From the NCBI RefSeq assembly GCF_944387275.1, contig NZ_CALXEG010000005.1, positions 1 to 64,000 of the forward strand: 64,000 bases of DNA, read 5' to 3'. Source of the DNA: an uncultured Pseudoflavonifractor sp. Its GTDB lineage: Bacteria; Bacillota; Clostridia; Oscillospirales; Oscillospiraceae. This document shows, piece by piece, positions 1 through 9,800 of this stretch (position 1 is the stretch's first letter; every line of letters begins with the position of its first letter). Under the pieces are notes generated by a model that saw nothing but the letters and a program-made list of their open reading frames with translations, was not told the origin of the DNA and did no database searches. The position numbers were made by a program, and so were the translations under genes.

Positions 1-103
1 GTGTCGCGACTTCATTCTACCAGAGATCTGCAAACCATGTCTCTTTTTCTTTTTGCGAAACTTATTCTACCTTATCGGCCAACCTTCAGGCAGAGGATTC
101 AGA
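1..103. other. Window edge, no gene seen
   Basis: Short stretch downstream of the large minus-strand lipoprotein gene. No convincing coding frame, terminator hairpin or RNA gene was seen. Plus-strand frames that enter here run antisense to the lipoprotein gene and lack a ribosome binding site. Confidence 0.5.
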
Positions 104-2920
104 TCAAGTAAAAAATCCATACCCCGCCCGCAGGTTACACAGACTGTACCCGGAAAGGGTGGCTCCCGGATACAGTCCATAGGCTCCCCCGTTCCACAAG
201 CGGCAGCGCGCCGGTATGGAGTCCGCCGCAGTGCCAGGCAGGTAGAGGTAAAACTCGTTTCCTCCGTCCAGTCCATACGGAATAGAGGCGACATAACGGG
301 TCCCATCCTCCATCCATTCTTCTTCCACAGGGTACCCGGTCGTAATCTCAAGATTTGTAAGCGTGAGCTCGTATCTATGGTCGCCCATGGGAGTGAACAT
401 TGAAAAGGCGCCCCGGAATCGACACAGGTAGACTGTATTGGAACCCATATCGCTGTCGCTATACTCTCCGGAAAAGGTGCCGTCCGGAAGCAGTGTCAAG
501 TAGGTCCTCCAGGCGCCCGCTCCGCTGGAGAAGGAGAATGTGAGTCCCTCTTCCGGAATGGGCAGGGTTGTCTCTTCCGGCGGCAGAAAGCCCCGGGAGT
601 CAAACCCGGCCAACAGGGGCACACCGTAATTCATGTCGGAATGATCAGATGGAAAGATATACCGGCGGCGGATGGGCTGCGGGCCGCCGTGCTCCGTTTC
701 GATCACCTGTCCCGGACTTTCTATCTCCAGGGGCACGAAAAACAGACCGGAATAGACCAACTGCCCCGCCTGATCGTCCCAAAGAAAATAAGCATAGTTC
801 ACATTGTGGGGAAAGGTCTCATTTGCCAGCAGGCCCAGATCGGCGGAGCCGTCGCCGTTGATATCCTGCAGGTCGGGAGCGCCCGGCACCTCGTCTGTGT
901 CGGTGTGGCGATAGAATCCTTCGTAAAAGTGCTGCCCATCATCCTGTACCGCTCCGGGCGTGATCGTTTGCAGGAGGGAGGCGCCGTCCCGCACTTTTAC
1001 CTGACGGATCAAAACGGCGTCATCCAAGTCCGGCAAGGGGACTTCCTCAAACTCCAGGGTGAGCGTCCGGCCATCTGACAGGGTGAGGGAATATGTGCTG
1101 TAAGAGAAGCCAATATTCAGTTCTTCCTGAGACCCTGCGGCGGAAGTCAGGACCTCTGAAACGGTTCCGTTGGTGTGATTGAAGCGGATGGAAGCTTTGA
1201 GATAGAGATCTTTCTCACAATCGGCCCGGGCAACCACAGAGTAGACCGTATCTCCTTCCCCGCTCCATTTCCCCTCCTCCGGGGTAATGGAGGATATCTG
1301 CCATACCGCCGACGCATCGGGGATCGCCCAGGGGTTGTACTCCTTTCGGGTGAATTCCTCCAGCCAGGCCCGGATGCCGTCGTAGACGCCCAAGGGCAGA
1401 TCCTGCTCCGGAACCGGATAGAAGCTTTCCGTGGTATAGGGAATCCACTGGGGACCCTCCCCGTCGTCGGCGGCAGATTGGGACCGCTGGAACAGGTCTA
1501 CCCCGCCCGGAGCCATGAGCGCCAGATACTCCCCACACCAGGCGTCATAGTCGCTCCGGAGCTGGGAATCGCCGTCCGTAAGGGAGCCCTGCACCGGCCA
1601 GGACCAGAGGAGACGTCCCCCTTCCAGCCCGACCGCGCCGTATTCTCCGTAAAGCGACCCCTGATCCATGTGATTGAATGTATATAGTATACCAGTCTTT
1701 CCATTCTCCTGGAAGAGGATCGCATGGGCAGCCCCTCCTTGACTGGCAGAAATATAGGGGGTATCAGTAAGCGATCCAGTTGCATCGTCTATGACACCGA
1801 TCACGAGGTAAGTATTATAAGCATCCTGAAACGTAGCGGCGGCCACGGTATAGCCTCCCTGCCCGTACGCCTGGAGCAGCGTGGGGGACGCCTGGGCCAT
1901 GGATGGGACGAGTTCCGTTTCGGTGAAAACCATCTGATCGGCCACAGCTCCATACAGCGTCTCCAACTGGCTTCTATCCTGCGCACTGACAGGAGGAGAG
2001 AAGCCTCCCTCCGGCGCGCCGCCGTCAAAGAACCACTGCCGCCACAGCGGCGGTTCCAGATCCAGGCACTCCTCTGCAGGCACCAGGGGCTGGAGGTCGG
2101 AGACGGCGTACTGGTCATATTGAGTAAAGGAGCCGTCGGACCAGATATAGATGTGTTCCGCGCCGCTGATGGCATCTTCCGCCCCGTCGCCGGCGTCATC
2201 CACCCGCGCCGTGAGGTAAAAAACGGGTTGGCCGTCCTGCCCCATGTGGAACCCCTCCAGGGCCTGATTTTGGATACAGACCTGGATATCCGGGATCTCT
2301 TCCGCCAGAATGGGGTCATACTGCTCCCCCAATGCTCGGAGCAGCCCCTCCTCTGTCTGCCCGACCATCTCCAGCGCCTGATCCAGCGTGACTTGCACCC
2401 CTTCTCTCTTGTCGTAGACAAGAGAAGTGATGTGCCCGGTGTTCAGATCGGTGTGATAGGTATCCCGGAAGAAGAGGAGATTGAGATAGCGCTCTGTCTC
2501 CGCCGGATAGAGGAGACACCGGTTTTCGCGGCCTGCCAGGCCGGCATCCTCAGCCGTACCTGCCAGCACAGGCTGATAGAACGCCCGCAGTTCAGATAGC
2601 GCCTCGTTGATTTCCGTGACGCCTTCGGTGTGCTTCTCCCCTTCCGGCAGTGTCAAAACAGGGATTTCGATGTAATTACCGTTTTCATCGTAGTACTGCG
2701 TGTCCATCACAAGGGATGGAGCAGGTTCTTGCCTCTGGCAGGAGATCAGAGCAAAGCAGCAAAAGAGTATGGCCAAGACGGCAATGGGCAGCAGCCACCG
2801 CCCAGGACGCTTGTGCCCGCCGTTAAAGATGTTGCGTATCCGCTCTTTGTTCTCCCGCATAGTGCCCGAAAAACGGGTGGTAAACGGGGACCGCGGCGGC
2901 GATGGGACATGTGTGTGCAT
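104..2920 (-). CDS. Large lipoprotein-like sensor protein with BlaR1 remnant at its N-terminus
   Basis: A 938-residue envelope protein of unknown function. Residues 10-61 match, without gaps, the same span of the next upstream gene (2948-4759): an ERIRNI-type segment, then a membrane segment (about 42-60) ending at Cys61 in an LISC lipobox-like context. ERIRNI-type segments normally follow the protease domain of M56/BlaR1 proteins, so this looks like a detached BlaR1 sensor half. The C-terminal half has a DINGDGSADLGLL motif typical of XAC2610/FG-GAP-like extracytoplasmic domains, shared with the upstream paralogue. The start at 2920 is chosen because AAAGGAGG lies just upstream; the ATG at 2944 has no ribosome binding site. 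Last gene of a BlaI-M56-sensor-sensor operon. Ligand unknown. Confidence 0.72.
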   Translation of the reverse strand: MHTHVPSPPRSPFTTRFSGTMRENKERIRNIFNGGHKRPGRWLLPIAVLAILFCCFALISCQRQEPAPSLVMDTQYYDENGNYIEIPVLTLPEGEKHTEGVTEINEALSELRAFYQPVLAGTAEDAGLAGRENRCLLYPAETERYLNLLFFRDTYHTDLNTGHITSLVYDKREGVQVTLDQALEMVGQTEEGLLRALGEQYDPILAEEIPDIQVCIQNQALEGFHMGQDGQPVFYLTARVDDAGDGAEDAISGAEHIYIWSDGSFTQYDQYAVSDLQPLVPAEECLDLEPPLWRQWFFDGGAPEGGFSPPVSAQDRSQLETLYGAVADQMVFTETELVPSMAQASPTLLQAYGQGGYTVAAATFQDAYNTYLVIGVIDDATGSLTDTPYISASQGGAAHAILFQENGKTGILYTFNHMDQGSLYGEYGAVGLEGGRLLWSWPVQGSLTDGDSQLRSDYDAWCGEYLALMAPGGVDLFQRSQSAADDGEGPQWIPYTTESFYPVPEQDLPLGVYDGIRAWLEEFTRKEYNPWAIPDASAVWQISSITPEEGKWSGEGDTVYSVVARADCEKDLYLKASIRFNHTNGTVSEVLTSAAGSQEELNIGFSYSTYSLTLSDGRTLTLEFEEVPLPDLDDAVLIRQVKVRDGASLLQTITPGAVQDDGQHFYEGFYRHTDTDEVPGAPDLQDINGDGSADLGLLANETFPHNVNYAYFLWDDQAGQLVYSGLFFVPLEIESPGQVIETEHGGPQPIRRRYIFPSDHSDMNYGVPLLAGFDSRGFLPPEETTLPIPEEGLTFSFSSGAGAWRTYLTLLPDGTFSGEYSDSDMGSNTVYLCRFRGAFSMFTPMGDHRYELTLTNLEITTGYPVEEEWMEDGTRYVASIPYGLDGGNEFYLYLPGTAADSIPARCRLWNGGAYGLYPGATLSGYSLCNLRAGYGFFT

Positions 2921-2947
2921 AAAACCTCCTTTGGCAAGTGGCATGGC

Positions 2948-4759
2948 TTATGAGATGGGACTCTCTTCCAGGGTATCTGTCGGCCCCATCCAGACCAGCT
3001 GCCCCCGTGCATTGAAGGAGTAGGCCTGGTCCCCCTCCTCAAAGCGATGTTCGATGATCCGCTGCTCCTCCGTGTCTATGGTGGGATACCCTTCCAGAGA
3101 AAAGGCGTAGCGGAACTGCTGGTTTGCCCCATCCCACACATACCAGGCGTGGGGGTCGTAGTGGGTACTGTTGCAGGGAAGCCCCAGATCCTCTGAACCG
3201 TCAAAGTTGATGTCCCGGATGTCCACATTATGTAACATGGCCGCGGCGGAAAAACCGGGGAGGTAATTCTCCTCCAGAATGGTGATCTCCCGTTTGGTAT
3301 CTTCGTCAAACACATATGGCTCAGGCAGCGGGAGGGAGGGTGTTATGGTCTGGAGCAAGGTATCTCCGTCCCAGATCTCCACCAGGTCGTAACAGGGGTT
3401 ATAATAGTCGCTCTCCTCCAGCTGAGAGACCGGCCCGGACAGCTTGACTGTCAGTTCCCGGCCGTCGGCCAGGGTCAGGGATTCGGTGTCAATGAACCGC
3501 GTGTCGGTCTCCCACACAAGCTCCGCCCCATCCCAGAACAAGCTGCCATAGCGGGTATGCCATTTGTCAGGATACATGGTGGAGATCCGCAGGGTATCCA
3601 GGCCGTCCGGGCGGCTATCCAGAGCGGAATCAAATTGCAGCTGGTCGTCTGGGGCCAGGTCGCCGGAGTCCGCACCTTCCATTGTTCCAAGCCTGGCTTT
3701 TTCCGTAAGGACCCCGTTTTCCGCGTCCAATATATAATAGGCAGCTGCACCATTGTTGGTAGCGCGGTGGAGCATGCGCAGCACGATGGACTGCCGTTCC
3801 GCAGAGATGAGGTGAGCGGGCAGGATGTTCGGACTCCCTGTGTCGTCACATGTCCATGTCAAAGTCGCTCCTGTGCCCAGAGTGGCCTCTGCCACGGCAA
3901 GCGCTCCCTGCGGACTGTCGTAGTCAAAGCAGGTGACGATGAGGGAGTCATCTTCCTCTCCCTCCCCGTCCAGGTTGAGCTTCTCATAGAAAACCGAGTA
4001 GGTCCCGAAGGGAAGCACCGTGCTCAAAGGGGTTCCCTCCGGATTTTGCGCATCCGGTGCGGCGAGTACGATGGAACCGCTGCGGGCCTCCTCCAGCAGA
4101 AGGGACAACGGAACGGTCTCCTCTTTCTCTGCGGAAGATATGGTCACAGTGGTGTCCTCGGGGTGGAAGGTCAGATTGACCAGACGCCAGGGCTCCCCCT
4201 TCAGGCCAAAGTGATTGGCTGCCGCCTCTCCGAGCTCCTGTTTCCGTATGGAACCGTCGGGCCAGCGGCGCCAGACACAGATCGAGCCCACGGAGGCATC
4301 GTAGTCCACCGGCTCCATCTGTCCATCGCCATCCAGGTCCAGATGAAACACCGCGCCGGAAGTGTCCGCCAACTCAAAGCTGGTCCCGTCGCCAAGCTGC
4401 GCCTGATAGGTATACCAATGGTTTCCATCTTCCGTCACTTCGTGACGCACGGTCCCCTGAAGGCCCAGCAGATTGGAGAAGGGCACGGTTTCCTCCCCCG
4501 GTCCCGTCAGGGAGAAGACAGGTTTAGCGTCTGTGGGCTGCGCAGAGAGGGTGGTTCGCTCCCCTTCCTCTGTTCGGCAGGACACCAGAAAGAAACAGCA
4601 AAAGAGTGTGATCAGAATAGACAGGGGAAACAGCCATCGGCCAGAACGTTTTTCCCCGCCGGTAACGATATTGCGCAGCCGTTCCCGGTTTTCTCCGGCA
4701 CTTCCCAAGAAGCAGGTGGTAAAAGAAGAACGACAGACAGCATGGGATGTGCGCTTCAT
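2948..4759 (-). CDS. Lipoprotein-like sensor protein, paralogue of the following gene
   Basis: A 603-residue predicted membrane-tethered extracytoplasmic protein. Residues 11-40 carry a BlaR1-type post-protease segment (RERLRNI, GGEKRSGRW), followed by a hydrophobic segment (42-60) and Cys61 in LVSC. By eye 32 of 52 residues over positions 10-61 equal the downstream paralogue. The C-terminal region has a DINFDGSEDLGL motif, as in XAC2610-type sensor domains. It has its own ribosome binding site (GAAAGGAG), 56 bases after the M56 protease stop. In ordinary BlaR1-type proteins the protease and the extracellular sensor are one chain; here they are separate genes. It may signal ligand binding to the M56 protease next door, which is inference. 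Confidence 0.72.
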   Translation of the reverse strand: MKRTSHAVCRSSFTTCFLGSAGENRERLRNIVTGGEKRSGRWLFPLSILITLFCCFFLVSCRTEEGERTTLSAQPTDAKPVFSLTGPGEETVPFSNLLGLQGTVRHEVTEDGNHWYTYQAQLGDGTSFELADTSGAVFHLDLDGDGQMEPVDYDASVGSICVWRRWPDGSIRKQELGEAAANHFGLKGEPWRLVNLTFHPEDTTVTISSAEKEETVPLSLLLEEARSGSIVLAAPDAQNPEGTPLSTVLPFGTYSVFYEKLNLDGEGEEDDSLIVTCFDYDSPQGALAVAEATLGTGATLTWTCDDTGSPNILPAHLISAERQSIVLRMLHRATNNGAAAYYILDAENGVLTEKARLGTMEGADSGDLAPDDQLQFDSALDSRPDGLDTLRISTMYPDKWHTRYGSLFWDGAELVWETDTRFIDTESLTLADGRELTVKLSGPVSQLEESDYYNPCYDLVEIWDGDTLLQTITPSLPLPEPYVFDEDTKREITILEENYLPGFSAAAMLHNVDIRDINFDGSEDLGLPCNSTHYDPHAWYVWDGANQQFRYAFSLEGYPTIDTEEQRIIEHRFEEGDQAYSFNARGQLVWMGPTDTLEESPIS

Positions 4760-4815
4760 CGGAGAAGCTCCTTTCTCGTCTTAATTTTGTGAAATGAGCG
4801 GCGCAGGGATGGGCG

Positions 4816-5775
4816 TCATTTTTTCTCGAAGGACTGGGCGCTCAGCGCCTCCAGGGCGTCCAACACGGTGCGGCCATAGATAGCCCGCCCCGCCTGTCCT
4901 CTGGTTTGCAGGACTGCATCATCACAGGCCAGCTCCAGATCATACTCCACCCGGCGGACCATCCACCACATGAAGGGGTTGAACCAGTGGACGGCATTGG
5001 CCAGCAGAGCCAGGGCTTTCCACCACACGTCCCGGCGGCGGTAGTGGGTCAGCTCATGCTCCAAGGTGAGTTCCAATTCCTCCCCATGGGTTTCCCTCTG
5101 TGGGAGGAGCAGCACAGGGCGGAAAAGGCCGCACAGCATGGGGGAAGCCAGGCCGGGGCAGGAGAGGAGCGCGGGACGGCGGCGCAGTCCCAGCCGGTCC
5201 CCCGTCCGGCGGAAGACCTGTATGATTTCCCGATCTGTGACAGGAGCCGCCCAGCGCTTGAGCCACCGGCAAAAGATCAGATGGGCGGCCACATGGCGTA
5301 CCAGAAGGACAACCATCCCTGTCACCCAGATGGCCAGCAGCATGGCAGGAACGGAAAACGAGTGTACAGCGGCTGCTGCGGGCGTCTGGGGAACTTGGGA
5401 GACTTGGGGGGTGGACTGGTGCTGGGGGGATTGGGCGGAAGTGGTGCCTGTGGGGGACGCGGGATTGCCGGCAGCATGTCCGCCATTATCCTGTGGATCG
5501 GGCTGCCTCTCTCCGGTCTCCAGAGTGGGCCGGTTTGATACCGCGTGGTCAGCGGGCAGTTGCAGACGGATCAGCGTGGAGGGCGTTTTGACGGGGTTCG
5601 GAAGGGCGAACATCGGGACGGGGAGAATCATCAGAAGGCACAAGATGCTCCAGGCCCGGCAGCGCCAGCGGGCGGCATAGCGGTTCCGGCTCATGCGCCC
5701 CGCCCCAATGAGGAGCAGCACCGCCACGCCGCCTCCCAGCGACAGCGTGCCCAGGCGGGCGAGAAAATCAGTCAT
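4816..5775 (-). CDS. M56 (BlaR1-like) membrane metallopeptidase without sensor domain
   Basis: Integral-membrane zinc protease of the BlaR1/MecR1 family, which cleaves or triggers loss of the BlaI repressor after signal detection. The 319 residues contain membrane segments near 5-25, 38-55 and 130-150, a Pro/Gln/Thr-rich linker, the zinc motif HELTH near residue 238 and a hydrophobic VHWFNPFMWWMV segment followed by ACDD, all typical of M56. The protein stops at SAQSFEKK, just where family members continue into a further membrane span and sensor; those parts occur in the next two genes. ATG 5775 follows GGAGGGAGGG and overlaps the blaI stop by 8 bases, a coupling typical of blaI-blaR pairs. 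Confidence 0.85.
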   Translation of the reverse strand: MTDFLARLGTLSLGGGVAVLLLIGAGRMSRNRYAARWRCRAWSILCLLMILPVPMFALPNPVKTPSTLIRLQLPADHAVSNRPTLETGERQPDPQDNGGHAAGNPASPTGTTSAQSPQHQSTPQVSQVPQTPAAAAVHSFSVPAMLLAIWVTGMVVLLVRHVAAHLIFCRWLKRWAAPVTDREIIQVFRRTGDRLGLRRRPALLSCPGLASPMLCGLFRPVLLLPQRETHGEELELTLEHELTHYRRRDVWWKALALLANAVHWFNPFMWWMVRRVEYDLELACDDAVLQTRGQAGRAIYGRTVLDALEALSAQSFEKK

Positions 5776-6142
5776 CGGTCTGCCCTCCCTCCAGCTCTTC
5801 CAGAAAGGCTCGCAGCTCATCCAGCTCCCGCCGGTCCAGGCCGTCCCTGGCCAGCGCCGCCATAAAGTTCCGCGGCGTACCGTAGAGCCGCTTGAGCACG
5901 GACCGGCTGTCAAAGGACAGGTATTCCTCCCGGGAGACCAAGGGCGTATACAAGTTGCTTTTTCCATCCCGCTGGACCGCTACAAAGCCCTTTTCTACCA
6001 ACCTGGTCAGGTAGGTATTGATGGTGTTGCGGGACCACTGAAAAGAACTCAACGCGTGATCCAGGGCCGAACGGGGCACATCCCTGCCGAGAGACCAGAG
6101 GGCCTTCATCACTTCCAGTTCTGTGTCGGGCAGTCGTTTCAT
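5768..6142 (-). CDS. BlaI/MecI/CopY family transcriptional repressor
   Basis: A 124-residue winged-helix repressor that pairs with the adjacent M56 protease. The N-terminal 75 residues form the DNA-binding domain (LPDTELEVMKALWSLG, then NTINTYLTRLVEKGFV), and the C-terminal helices (about 80-120) are the dimer region where family members are cleaved. ATG 6142 is preceded by GGAGG with six-base spacing; an in-frame TTG five codons earlier overlaps that ribosome binding site and is less likely. Operator-like dyads lie directly upstream, so autoregulation is expected. What it controls besides its own operon cannot be read from the window. Confidence 0.9.
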   Translation of the reverse strand: MKRLPDTELEVMKALWSLGRDVPRSALDHALSSFQWSRNTINTYLTRLVEKGFVAVQRDGKSNLYTPLVSREEYLSFDSRSVLKRLYGTPRNFMAALARDGLDRRELDELRAFLEELEGGQTDD

Positions 6143-6154
6143 ATTGCGCTCCTC

Positions 6155-6170
6155 CAATTGACGTCAATTG
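6155..6170. promoter_or_regulatory. 16-bp perfect palindrome over the blaI ribosome binding site
   Basis: CAATTGACGTCAATTG is a perfect palindrome. Its left end touches the GGAGG of blaI, so a bound protein could block both transcription and translation start. It lies in the transcribed leader. A half-site TGTAGTC follows at 6169-6175. Confidence 0.45.
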
Positions 6171-6184
6171 TAGTCATCAAGGTT

Positions 6185-6213
6185 ATACTACACAAGTAGT
6201 GGTTTTTCGTCAA
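6185..6213 (-). promoter_or_regulatory. blaI operon promoter with BlaI-type operator in the spacer
   Basis: Read on the minus strand: -35 TTGACG (6208-6213), 17-base spacer, -10 TAGTAT (6185-6190). The dyad ACTAC-N4-GTAGT (6187-6200) lies between the boxes and matches the TACTAC-N-GTAGTA style of known BlaI operators. Binding there would exclude RNA polymerase. Confidence 0.7.
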
Positions 6214-6828
6214 GTTACAGAGCGGTAACATCCCTCTTCCCCGGACATCCGGCAAAGCAATATTTCCTATATCATCCACTCGGAGCATGCAGCGGCGTCA
6301 ACAGCGCTCGAGCTGCGGCCAAGGACATACACTGACATGGAATAGAGAATCCGGCAGACATCTTGTTTTATGTAAACATAGTACCCTGGTAAATATTCAT
6401 CCATAGTGCACATTTATTCTATGTCCGCACATCAAGCATACAGACCTCTCCCCTCCTGGAAGTGTGTTTTGCTTGGTAATACAGCTTTTGCCTATGGTAT
6501 GTTTAAAAGCGCGGATCGCATTTTATACAAAACTATAACGTTTTTTATCTTAACTCGCGACGTTTATGCCAAATTTTATCTCTTGTTTTTTGGACATTTT
6601 ATCTATTTAAATGTTTCATGTTTCTTATTTTTCGTATTTACGTGCAGAGCATCTATCTTTTACTCTGTTTGGTTTTTGTAAAAATGACGGTTTTTCATTC
6701 GTGGTTCTTGTAAAACATAATCAAAATAGACATATGGGGATATTCTTTCCATACCGTAAATGCTAGAATGATTTTTGAGCGAATGGTTTGGGTGCCGGAT
6801 CATTTATTGCGTAAAGAAGGAGGAAAAA
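6214..6828. other. 615-bp AT-rich intergenic region
   Basis: Divergent spacer between the blaI operon and the SLH protein gene. The part after about 6360 is strikingly AT-rich compared with the flanking genes. A 91-codon plus-strand frame at 6406-6681 has no ribosome binding site and low-complexity content, and is not called. A TAGAAT box at about 6766-6771 could be the -10 of the downstream gene, without a clear -35. Nothing else was recognised. Confidence 0.5.
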
Positions 6829-9800
6829 ATGAAAAGTATAGCGAAAAAAGTATTGTCATGTCTGCTCATCATCGCATTATCCTTTTCCATGCTTCCCCTG
6901 ACGGCCTCTGCAGAAGAGTCCGCCGCTACGGCCTGGACCAAGATATCATTGGAGGACATCTCCGCCGATGATACCGTGGCCGTCACCATGACCAAGGACA
7001 ACGTCACCTATGTCCTGCCCACGGTCGGGAAGGGCTCACTGTCCCAGCCGCTGGGTGATACCGGCGTAGTCAGCGGCACCACGCTGACCACCCCCGGCGC
7101 CAGCTCGGACTATGGCTGGTCCATCGCCTCCGCGGAGGGCGGCTACACCCTCCAGACCGGCGGCGGATACCTCTACATCGATATCTCCGAGAACAAGAAC
7201 AACTGTGTCCGGATCGGCGATACGGCCGCTGTCTGGACCCTGGCTGACAGCGGGTACCTGTCCGCCCCGGACAGCAACGGCACCACCCGCTATCTGGGGG
7301 TCTATACCGGCGCTCCCGACTGGCGGGCCTATGAGAATACCACCGGCAATACCAAAGACCAGACGCTGGGCTTCTGGGTCCTGGACCCCGATGCCACCCC
7401 TTCCGAGCTTCCCGACCCCACGGACCCCTCTGAGCCCGAGCCCAGCGAGCCTCCCGTCACATCGGACCCCACCGGTGTGATGGCCGACCTGACCACGGAA
7501 ATCGGCGACGGTTCCAAGGTCTACATCTACAACTCCAGAAACGCCAAGGTCCTGACCGCCACCGCCAGCGGCAACATGCTGGCTGCCACGGATGGAGTGG
7601 TGACAGAGGACCAGCTGGCCGTCACGGAGGATATGGCGGAGTTGGCCGTCTCCGTGGATGCGGACGGCTACTACTCCTTCCAGAATGACGCCGGCGAGTA
7701 CCTGACCGCCGGGACCGCCTCCAACGTCCTGACCTTTGAGGCCGGTCCCAGCGACTACAGCCTGTGGACTGTGGAGGCGTCCGAAAACGGCAACGGCTTC
7801 TTCATCAAAAGCGTAAACGCCGCGGACGACAGCAGCAATCCCTTTGGTCTGGAGTACTACAACGGCAACTTCACCACCTACAAGTTCAACGCCTACAACG
7901 GCGCGTTCCTGTTCCAGTTCTATACCACCGGCGCGGGCGGCTTTACCGACGCCCTGGCCGCAGGGGATCAGGTCGTGATCTACAACCCCACCTCCAGCGT
8001 GGGCATGTCCAGCCAGCCTCTCAGCGACGACAGCACCCTGGATCTGGCGGGCACCGAACTGATCCTCAGTGCCGACAACAAGCTCTCCGGCTACGGTGAG
8101 GAGCACATCTGGACCGTGGATGTCAATGAGGAGGGCAAGTTCAGCTTTGCCGCCCCGGACGGCCGGTACCTCTCCCAGAGCAGCGGCCCCCACGTAGCGC
8201 TGGTCAGCGATCCTGTCTTCTGGACCCTCTCCCCGGTGGACGGCAAGACCGATGTGTTCTACGCCAGAGGCAACATGGGCGGTACCCTCCAGTGGGATGC
8301 CAACAGCCTCTGCTGGTCCGCCTCCTACAGTTCCAGCGAGGAGAACTGCGGCGTCCAGTTCTACCGGGTCACCGGGACCGCCCAGCCCTCCAATGTGGTA
8401 GCGGCCCCCAAGGCGGACGTGAAGTCCGGCGTGGTCTACTCCGGCACCGAGATCTCCTTCACCTGCTCCACCGAGGGCGCCACCATCCTCTACAAGGTCA
8501 ACGACAGCGCCGAGTGGACCGAGTACACCGGCCCCATCGCCATCACCGAGGACAGCGTCTTTACCGTCAAGGCCACAAAGGCGGACATGGAGGACAGCCG
8601 CGAGGTCTCCTTCGAGTACACCATCTACGTGCCCCCTGTGCTGGGTGAGGACCAGGCCCAGCTGGTGACCGACGTCTCCCAGCTGGTCTCCGGCGACCAG
8701 ATCCTGATCGTCACCAGAGACCTGGACTACGCCCTTGGCACCTCCCAGAAGGCCAATAACCGGGACCAGGCCACTGTCATCAAGGCATACGACAAGCTCA
8801 GCTACGATGAGTTTGCCCAGATCATCACCCTGGAGTCCGGAATCGAGGAGAACACCTTCGCTCTGTACGCCACCAACGGCGACAACACCGGCTATCTCTA
8901 CGCCTCCCCCGACAGCGGAAACCTGCTCCGCACCCAGGCGGAGAAGGACATCAACGCCTCCTTCACCATCACCATTGATGAGGACGGCAGCGCCAACATC
9001 ACCTCCAAGATCGACAAGAAGGCCAACACCATCCGCTACAACACCATCGGCATCTTCTCCTGCTACGGCGAGGGCTCCCAAAAGCCGGTGTGCATCTACA
9101 AGCTGGACGGCCAGGAGCGGCCCGGCCTGCCCGAGGAGAACGACCAGGTGGTCATCTTCAACCAGGCCGCCAAGGGCGTGCTCTCCGGCATGACGGGCGA
9201 CATCTCCGACGTGTACTCCTGCTCCATCTCCTCCGCCAGCGCCGTAATCAAGGCCGGCCAGGCTGAGTGCGACAACGGCGCGGTCATCTTCACCGTGGAG
9301 AAGAGCGGCGACTACTACCGGTTCCACAACGAGTCCTTCGGCTATCTGTGCTCCACCGGCACCGGCAACAACGCCTACTACTCTCAGGAGGCCTCCGAGG
9401 ACGCCGACTGGGTGGTGAGCGAGTACAACGGCGGGTACAGAATGGGCAGCAGAACCGCTACGTTTGACGGAAACACCCAGTACCTGCAGTACTTCTCCGG
9501 CGGTTTCACCACCTGGGGCATGTACGCGGTTACCGACCGCGACGTGTTCACCTACCACTTCTACCCCTGCTCCAGCGACAAGATCACCGACGGCGTGGTG
9601 AACGATCCCCAGGCCGTGTTCGGCAATCTGGCGCCCGCTTACGCCGGGCAGAGATACCTGCTCCACTTCACCGTGGACGCCCTCTTCGGCGTGAAGGAGC
9701 TGACGGTCTCCCTGGGCGACACCGAGCTGACCTATACGGTCTCCGACGGCCGCTACACCGCCACCATCCCCGCTGAACTGATCACCGGCGAAAACCTGGT

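Noticed and set aside
4800..4830. Simple frameshift at an A-run between the M56 gene and the first sensor gene
   Set aside because: Shifting by one base at the AAAAAA before the stop still meets a stop codon (TAA) about 12 codons later, and the downstream gene has its own well-placed ribosome binding site, so gene fission fits better than a single indel.
6406..6681. 91-codon frame in the AT-rich spacer before the SLH protein
   Set aside because: No ribosome binding site, Phe/Leu/Tyr-rich composition expected from AT-rich DNA, no family resemblance.
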